Shown: in pieces, positions 44,902-50,050 of the stretch
How the letters are laid out: each line of letters starts with the position of its first letter
How positions within the stretch are numbered: the first letter of the stretch is position 1
Origin: Microbacterium marinilacus
GTDB lineage: Bacteria; Actinomycetota; Actinomycetes; Actinomycetales; Microbacteriaceae
Direction: 5' to 3'
NCBI RefSeq assembly: GCF_019753765.1
Contig: NZ_JAIJZW010000007.1
Coordinates: forward strand, 1 to 50,050
DNA length: 50,050 bases
Notes under the pieces: generated by a model
The model's input: only the letters and a program-made list of their open reading frames with translations
Told to the model about the DNA's origin: nothing
The model's database searches: none
Position numbers and translations under genes: made by a program

Positions 44902-46262
44902 CCGGGGACGTGCTGGGCCTCCTGCGCGCCGAGCTCGGCGCGCAGGTCGACACCTCGCCGGCCGCGCTGGAGGACGCCCGTGCCGACAAGTCGGGCCACC
45001 GCGCGTCGGCGGCCCCGCTCGCCGTCGTCCACGCCGAGACCGTCGAGCACGTCCAGGCGACGTTGCGGATCGCCAGCGCCACCGGCACGCCGGTCGTCAC
45101 CCGTGCCGCCGGCACCGGCCTCGCCGGCGCCGCGAACGCCGGCGGCGGGGAGATCGCCCTCTCGGTGCGGCGCATGACCCGCATCCTCGAGGTGTCTCCC
45201 GACGACCTGCTCGCGGTCGTCGAGCCGGGCATCGTGAACGCCGACCTGAACGCGCAGCTCGCCGCCTACGGACTGTGGTGGGCGCCCGACCCCGCCTCCC
45301 GCGCGATCTCGACGGTGGGCGGCAACATCGCCACCGGCGCCGGCGGGCTGCTGTGCGCGAAGTACGGCGTGGTGCGCGACGCGGTGCTGGGGCTGGACGT
45401 CGTGCTGGCCGACGGGCGCCTCGTGCGCATGGGCCACCGCAGCGTCAAGGGAGTCACCGGCCTCGATCTCACCTCGCTCCTGATCGGCTCCGAGGGCACG
45501 CTGGGTGTGATCGTCGGCGCGACGCTCAAGCTGCGCCGGGTCGTTCCCGGCGACGTGTGCACGATCGCCGCGACCTTCCCGACGGTGCGTGCCGCGGCAG
45601 CCGCCTCCTCGGCGGTCACCGCCGCCGGCATCCAGCCCGCGATCATGGAGCTGATGGACGCCGCCAGCCTCTCGGCGGCCCACGCCCTGCTCGGCCTGCC
45701 GGCGCCGACGCCCGGCGCCTCGCAGCTGACGGTGCAGACCGACGGGCCCGCCGCCCGCACGGAGGCCGATGCGATCGCCGAGGTGCTGAGCGCGGCAGGA
45801 GGCACCGTCTCGGCGACCTATGACCGCGACGAGGGCGAGCGCCTGCTCGCGATCCGCCGCGCCATGCATCCGGCCATGGAGTCGCTCGGCAACGCGCTGA
45901 TCGAGGACGTCTCGGTGCCGCGCTCGCAGATGGCGGCGATGTTCGACGAGATCGCCCGCGTCGAGCGCGAGCACGGCGTGGAGATCCCGACCGTGGCGCA
46001 CGCCGGCGACGGCAACCTGCACCCCAACTTCGTCTTCCAGGGCGAGGACGTGCCGCAGGTGATCTGGGACGCCGCCGACGACCTGTTCCGCGCCGCCATC
46101 CGCCTCGGCGGCACGCTGACCGGGGAGCACGGCATCGGCCTGCTCAAGCGCCGGTGGCTGGCCGACGAGCTCGGCGACGACCAGTGGCGGCTGCAGCGCG
46201 ACATCGCTCGCGTGTTCGACCCCGCCGGCATCCTGAACCCCGGCAAGGTGTTCGAGGCCTGA
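44898..46262 (+). CDS. FAD-linked oxidase, GlcD / D-lactate dehydrogenase-like
   Basis: A 454-residue FAD-binding PCMH oxidase. The flavin domain has PVVTRAAGTGLAGAANAGGG and VGGNIATGAGGLLCAKYG, and the C-terminal cap has VAHAGDGNLHPNFVF with the metal/FAD histidines and LTGEHGIGLLKRRWL. This pattern fits glycolate oxidase GlcD and D-lactate dehydrogenases; which acid it oxidises is unknown. The ATG at 44898 overlaps the DUF2568 stop (44898-44901), giving a coupled pair. It ends just before a degenerate inverted-repeat element. Confidence 0.9.
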   Translation: MTGDVLGLLRAELGAQVDTSPAALEDARADKSGHRASAAPLAVVHAETVEHVQATLRIASATGTPVVTRAAGTGLAGAANAGGGEIALSVRRMTRILEVSPDDLLAVVEPGIVNADLNAQLAAYGLWWAPDPASRAISTVGGNIATGAGGLLCAKYGVVRDAVLGLDVVLADGRLVRMGHRSVKGVTGLDLTSLLIGSEGTLGVIVGATLKLRRVVPGDVCTIAATFPTVRAAAAASSAVTAAGIQPAIMELMDAASLSAAHALLGLPAPTPGASQLTVQTDGPAARTEADAIAEVLSAAGGTVSATYDRDEGERLLAIRRAMHPAMESLGNALIEDVSVPRSQMAAMFDEIARVEREHGVEIPTVAHAGDGNLHPNFVFQGEDVPQVIWDAADDLFRAAIRLGGTLTGEHGIGLLKRRWLADELGDDQWRLQRDIARVFDPAGILNPGKVFEA

Positions 46263-46273
46263 GCCACCGGGAC

Positions 46274-46365
46274 GCGTGGGGGTGCCGACTCCGTCGCAAG
46301 CTCCCTCGCTCAACCAGCAGAGTCTTTGTCGGTCGAGCGAGCGAAGCGAGTCGAAACCCCCACGC
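46274..46365. repeat. Degenerate inverted-repeat element (~92 bp)
   Basis: GCGTGGGGGT (46274-46283) is the exact inverse of ACCCCCACGC (46356-46365). The inner parts are imperfectly inverse too: CGACTC...CTCGCTCAACC against GGTCGAGCGAGCGAAGCGAGTCG. It lies between the convergent GlcD-like oxidase and nagB. Such GGTCGAGCGAGCG-type sequences look like a dispersed intergenic repeat and may double as a terminator. Confidence 0.65.
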
Positions 46366-46376
46366 CCTGCTGTGAC

Positions 46377-47156
46377 CTAGAGCCCCTGCCAGGCGGGCTT
46401 GTTCGCGTAGGCGTAGCGGTAGTAGTCGGCGTGGGCCAGGGCGGAGGCGGCCGCCTCGTCCACCACCACCGTCACGTGCGGGTGCAGTTGGATGGCCGAA
46501 CCAGGCAGCGACGAGGTCACCGGCCCCTCCACGGCTCCCGCGACGGCCTCCGACTTGCCCTCGCCGAACGCCAGCAGCACCAGATGACGCGCATCGAGGA
46601 TGGTCCCCAGCCCCTGCGTGATGCAGTGCATGGGCACCTCGTCGACGCTGTCGAAGAAGCGGGCGTTGTCCTCGCGCGTTTGCGCCGTGAGGGTCTTCAC
46701 GCGCGTGCGGGAGGCGAACGACGAGCCCGGTTCGTTGAAGCCGATGTGACCGTCCGTGCCGACGCCGAGGATCTGCAGGTCGACGCCGCCGGCCTCCGCG
46801 ATCGCGGCCTCGTAGTCGGCGCCGTGGTGCTCGATGCCCTCCAGCGTGCCGTCCGGCACCCGGATGCGGTCCGGGTCCAGCCCCAGCGGCTCGACGACCT
46901 CGCGCGCGATGACCGATCGGTAGCTCTCGGGGTGCGCGGGATCCAGCCCGACGTACTCGTCGAGCGCGAAGCCCCGCACCCGCGACACATCGGCGCCGGA
47001 CAGACGGGCCCGCAGCGCCTCGTACACCGGCAGGGGCGTCGAGCCGGTCGCCAGGCCGAGCACCGCGTCCGGGCGGCGGGCGACCAGCGCGGCGATCTCC
47101 TCCGCGACGAGGGCACCGGCGGCGGCACGGTCGGGGACGATCACGATCTCAGCCAC
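46377..47156 (-). CDS. nagB: Glucosamine-6-phosphate deaminase
   Basis: A 259-residue NagB that converts glucosamine 6-phosphate to fructose 6-phosphate and ammonia. The phosphate loop LGLATGSTPLPVYEAL is at 33-48, catalytic Asp66 in ALDEYVG, and Asp135-His137 in GVGTDGHIGFNEP. Length is normal. The GTG at 47156 overlaps the ROK gene by 8 bp. It is the last gene of the sugar operon; nagA, needed for GlcNAc-6-phosphate deacetylation, is not in the window. Confidence 0.95.
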   Translation of the reverse strand: MAEIVIVPDRAAAGALVAEEIAALVARRPDAVLGLATGSTPLPVYEALRARLSGADVSRVRGFALDEYVGLDPAHPESYRSVIAREVVEPLGLDPDRIRVPDGTLEGIEHHGADYEAAIAEAGGVDLQILGVGTDGHIGFNEPGSSFASRTRVKTLTAQTREDNARFFDSVDEVPMHCITQGLGTILDARHLVLLAFGEGKSEAVAGAVEGPVTSSLPGSAIQLHPHVTVVVDEAAASALAHADYYRYAYANKPAWQGL

Positions 47157-48078
47157 GGGCGACTCCTTCGAAGGCGGGGGCGAGCAGGGCGGCTCCGAGC
47201 GCGCCGGCCGGCGCGTCGGAGGGAAGCAGCTCTATCCTCTCGTGAAGCCGCAGCGAGGTGAGAAACGCCGAGCGCTCCGACGACGCCCGCAGCTCGCCCC
47301 GCACCACGTCGAGCAGCCGATCGCCGAGCCGCGAGACGCCGCCGCCGATCACGACCACCGCGGGGTCGGCGGTGAGGACGAGCACCCGCACGGCGGCCGC
47401 CACTCCACGGGCGAGGTCGCCGCGCAACGACAGCGCCCGGCCGTCTGCGGCGTCGGCCGCGTCGAACAGGTCCAGCACCGGGTGCTCGCCGTCGCCGCTC
47501 CAGCGCCGGGCCACGGCGCCTCCGCCCGCGAGGGTCTCGATGCAGCCCCGCTGCCCGCAGGGGCACTCGGGGCCGCGCGGGTCGATCGAGACGTGACCGA
47601 CCTCGCCGGCTGTGCCGCCCGCCCCGGGCCAGACGCGCCCGTCGTGCACGATGCCCGCGGCGATCCCGGTGCCGAGGTTCAGGTACGCCATCGATGCGCC
47701 GACGGCACCGCGGATCGCGTACGCCCCGGCCGCTGCCGCGTTCACGTCGTTCTCCACGTGGACGGCGGCGCCGACCGCCGCGGTCACCTCGCCTCCGAGG
47801 TCGAGGTCGGAGATCCCGAGGTTGACCGCGTTGCGCACGCGGGCGCCGACGATCTGTCCCGGGATGCCGATGCCCACGGCCGCGACGGGGCCGACGCCGG
47901 GCTCGGCCGCCACCCGCGCGACGGCGTCGCTGACGCTGGCGATCACCCCGGCCTCGCCCCGCACCGTCTCGCGCCGCATGCGCGCGAGGATCCCGCCGGC
48001 CGCGTCGATCGCGACGGCCTCGACCTTCGTGCCGCCGACGTCGACTCCGACGCGGACGGCGGGGGGCGCGGCGGTCAT
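47149..48078 (-). CDS. ROK-family sugar kinase
   Basis: A 309-residue ROK protein. The ATP motif VGVDVGGTKVEAV is near residue 10, the sugar/zinc signature is HVSIDPRGPECPCGQRGCIE (CxCGxxGCxE), and VVVIGGGVSRLG lies in the C-terminal half. There is no N-terminal HTH, so it is more likely a kinase (GlcNAc or glucose) than a repressor. The ATG at 48078 overlaps the permease stop as ATGA. Its place between permeases and nagB suggests amino-sugar phosphorylation; a ManNAc or glucose kinase role is possible. Confidence 0.9.
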   Translation of the reverse strand: MTAAPPAVRVGVDVGGTKVEAVAIDAAGGILARMRRETVRGEAGVIASVSDAVARVAAEPGVGPVAAVGIGIPGQIVGARVRNAVNLGISDLDLGGEVTAAVGAAVHVENDVNAAAAGAYAIRGAVGASMAYLNLGTGIAAGIVHDGRVWPGAGGTAGEVGHVSIDPRGPECPCGQRGCIETLAGGGAVARRWSGDGEHPVLDLFDAADAADGRALSLRGDLARGVAAAVRVLVLTADPAVVVIGGGVSRLGDRLLDVVRGELRASSERSAFLTSLRLHERIELLPSDAPAGALGAALLAPAFEGVARG

Positions 48079-49025
48079 CCCTTGACCGCGCCCGAGACGA
48101 GGCCGCCGGTCATCCGGCCCTGCACGATGAGGAAGAAGATCACGACGGGGATGCAGATGAGGGTGGAGCCCGCCATCACCGCGCCGTAGTTGGTCGCCTC
48201 GGTGGCCGACTGGAAGGAGTTGAGCCAGGTGGGAAGCGTCAGGTTCATGTCCTTCATCAGCAGCAGCGCCATCGTGAACTCGTTCCACGACTGCATGAAC
48301 GCGAAGATCCCGGTCGAGACCAGGCCGGGGGCCAGCAGCGGGAACGTGATGCGCCAGAACGCACCCTGCTTCGAGCAGCCGTCGATCTGCGCGGCCTCCT
48401 CGAGCTCGGCGGGCACGCCGGCGACGAACCCGCGCAGGGTCCACACCGTGAACGGGATGACGGCGGCGGTGTGGACGAGACTCAACCCGATCAGGGTGTT
48501 CATCAGGTGCAGGTCGTCGATCAGGTTGTAGACCGTGAACATCATGCCCTCGCCCGGGATCATCTGGACGATCAGGATCGCGACGATGAAGGTGCGGCGC
48601 CCGACGAAGCGGAAGCGCGCGAGCGCGATCGACGCGAGGAACGCGAACAGCAGGGCGCAGATCACGACGATCGCGACGATGATGAGGCTGGTGCGCAGGG
48701 CGTTCGGGAAGTCGGTCTGGCCCGGTGCCGCCGGTCGCGTCCAGGCGGTGACGTAGTTGAGCAGCGTGGGCTCGCGGGGCACGAGCGAGGCGTCGCGGCT
48801 GATGATCTGGTTGCCCGGGGTGAAGGACAGGTTGATCATCCAGTACACCGGGAAGACGCTGGCGAGGAAGACGATCACGGCCAGCGCGTTGAAGAGGGCC
48901 CGAAGACCCCGGCTGCGCACCCCGGTGGGGCCGGCCGGCTCGGCGCGGCGCCTCCATCGGCGCCCGGGGGGCTGCGGGGCGACGATCGCACGGGTGGCGT
49001 CGGTGGGGACGAAAGTGGTGCTCAC
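48075..49025 (-). CDS. Sugar ABC-transporter permease, MalG type
   Basis: A 316-residue membrane protein with six predicted helices. The permease-ATPase contact loop is EEAAQIDGCSKQGAFWRITFP (EAA...G motif), about 100 residues from the C-terminus, as usual. The GTG at 49025 overlaps the upstream permease stop (GTGA). Together they form the CUT1 permease pair. Confidence 0.93.
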   Translation of the reverse strand: MSTTFVPTDATRAIVAPQPPGRRWRRRAEPAGPTGVRSRGLRALFNALAVIVFLASVFPVYWMINLSFTPGNQIISRDASLVPREPTLLNYVTAWTRPAAPGQTDFPNALRTSLIIVAIVVICALLFAFLASIALARFRFVGRRTFIVAILIVQMIPGEGMMFTVYNLIDDLHLMNTLIGLSLVHTAAVIPFTVWTLRGFVAGVPAELEEAAQIDGCSKQGAFWRITFPLLAPGLVSTGIFAFMQSWNEFTMALLLMKDMNLTLPTWLNSFQSATEATNYGAVMAGSTLICIPVVIFFLIVQGRMTGGLVSGAVKG

Positions 49026-49966
49026 GAGTCGTCGTCCTTCAGGAGCTGGCGGATGTTGAAGAAGCTGATCGCGAGCATGATCAGCACGATGAGCATGCCG
49101 ATGGCGCTGGTGGCGCCGAACTCGCCGATCCCCTGCCGGAACAGGTAGACGGGCAGCACGTTCGTGTCCGCCGCGATGCCGCCGCGGCTCTGCAGCGCGT
49201 AGACCTGGGTGAACAGCTTCATGTTCCAGATGATCTGCAGGATCAGCAGCCCGCCGAGGACGGGGCGCATGGCGGGGAACACGATGCCCCAGAACCGCTG
49301 CCACCCGCCGGCGCCGTCGATCTCGGCGGCCTCGATGGTCTCGCGAGGGATCTGGCCGAGCCCCGCGTAGGTCGTGAACGCCACGAACGGGATCGCGCCC
49401 CAGACGACGATGATCGTCAGCACCATGAAGAAGGTCCACGGGTTGAGCAGCCAGGGGTGGTTGTGCCAGGCGTTCGTTCCCGTGATCGAGTTCAGGGCCC
49501 AGTTCACGAGTCCGTACTGGGTGTCGAAGATGACGCCCCACACGACGCTGGCGGTGAGCGGGGGGATGGCCCATGCCAGCAGCAGCCCGACCGACATGGT
49601 GATCCGCATGCCGCGGCCGATCTTGGTCATCAGCACCGCGATCAGTACGCCGAGGACCATGATCAGCGCAGTGGTGACGAGCATGATGCCGACCGTCCGC
49701 GCCACGACCTCGGGGAAGTCGCTGCGGGTGATGATCTTGATGTAGTTGTCGAGGCCGACGAACTCGGGGGCGGTGCCCTGGATCTTGTGGCGCACCTGGT
49801 AGTCGGTGAACGACTGCCAGATCATCTGGACGGCCGGGTAGCCCACCATGAGGCCGATCATGATGATCGACGGGGCGAGCAGGATCCACGACGAGAGCGC
49901 GTCGCGGCGACGGCGCCGTCGGTCGCGCTCCTCCCAGGTGGGGCGCGCGGCGGTGAGGGTTGTCAT
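49022..49966 (-). CDS. Sugar ABC-transporter permease, MalF type
   Basis: A 314-residue CUT1-family permease with several hydrophobic helices and the EAA loop IEAAEIDGAGGWQRFWGIVFP. The ATG at 49966 has GAAAG upstream. The expected partner binding protein would be encoded just upstream, beyond the window edge. The ATPase is not seen; many CUT1 systems share one MsiK-type ATPase. With nagB downstream, chitobiose or N-acetylglucosamine is a plausible substrate. Confidence 0.93.
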   Translation of the reverse strand: MTTLTAARPTWEERDRRRRRRDALSSWILLAPSIIMIGLMVGYPAVQMIWQSFTDYQVRHKIQGTAPEFVGLDNYIKIITRSDFPEVVARTVGIMLVTTALIMVLGVLIAVLMTKIGRGMRITMSVGLLLAWAIPPLTASVVWGVIFDTQYGLVNWALNSITGTNAWHNHPWLLNPWTFFMVLTIIVVWGAIPFVAFTTYAGLGQIPRETIEAAEIDGAGGWQRFWGIVFPAMRPVLGGLLILQIIWNMKLFTQVYALQSRGGIAADTNVLPVYLFRQGIGEFGATSAIGMLIVLIMLAISFFNIRQLLKDDDS

Positions 49967-50050
49967 GCGGGGCTTTCTGCTGGGGGGGGATGACCGGAGG
50001 GTGCGGCGGGGGCGGGGCCAGGGGTGGGGGCCCCCCCGGCACCGGGGCAC
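49967..50050. other. Upstream region of the sugar permease operon (edge)
   Basis: The last 84 bases carry G- and C-runs and no reading frame I can support. They probably belong to the space before a binding-protein gene that lies outside. Confidence 0.4.

Overview
This is a contiguous stretch of ordinary actinobacterial chromosome, most like Microbacterium or a close Microbacteriaceae relative. The evidence is the very high G+C with G/C-ending codons, the actinobacterial gene order dnaX-recR-lysC-asd, a RamB-type regulator beside the glyoxylate-shunt genes, an IdeR/DtxR-like iron box, and many genes that appear to be transcribed leaderless from TAnnnT -10 elements. The genus is inferred. No transposase, integrase, phage gene, CRISPR array or rRNA was found. 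One tRNA (Ser-GGA) and one SRP 4.5S RNA are present. Many long overlapping frames are high-G+C shadows and are omitted.

Layout. 1-3110: tail of an unrecognised gene, then a lactate module (lldR-lldD, minus strand) with a twin-operator promoter, and a tautomerase. 3116-7597: galE, thymidine kinase, a membrane-anchored unknown, a Nudix hydrolase and malate:quinone oxidoreductase. 7647-15027: the aspartate-pathway and recombination/replication block (asd, two GNAT acetyltransferases, lysC, a small membrane protein, recR, dnaX), with a 31-bp tandem hairpin repeat upstream of asd. 15098-22758: a sulfurtransferase, a GH65 disaccharide phosphorylase with its HAD phosphoglucomutase partner, then pta-ackA. 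22856-26774: an AbgT-type transporter and M20 amidohydrolase, with a divergent double-unit Lrp/AsnC regulator. 26789-31610: SRP RNA (minus) and a moxR-DUF58-transglutaminase operon (plus). 31678-36464: tRNA-Ser, ramB, and divergent aceA-aceB. 36474-37971: rtcB behind a leader with its own promoter, a 5' hairpin, a 28-codon ORF and a terminator-like hairpin. 38009-46262: a CoA pyrophosphatase-like Nudix, an AraC regulator, an iron-boxed siderophore-binding lipoprotein, a zinc-ribbon protein, a FAD/Rieske oxidoreductase pair, an acidic disordered protein, DUF2568 and a GlcD-like FAD oxidase. 46377-49966: nagB, a ROK kinase or regulator and two sugar ABC permeases, forming an amino-sugar operon that continues past the right edge.

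How it works together. A metabolic theme runs through the window: lactate oxidation (lldD, perhaps the GlcD-like oxidase), malate oxidation to quinone (mqo), acetate activation and overflow (pta-ackA) and the glyoxylate shunt (aceA-aceB), with ramB the likely acetate-responsive regulator. A second theme is sugar entry: galE, GH65 phosphorylase with phosphoglucomutase, and the amino-sugar transporter with nagB.

The most unusual item is the rtcB leader, which has the parts of a transcription attenuator, including a possible antiterminator pairing between the 5' hairpin and the terminator arm. Next is a histone-H1-like Lys/Ala tail on the lactate dehydrogenase. No clearly new multi-gene system was seen.
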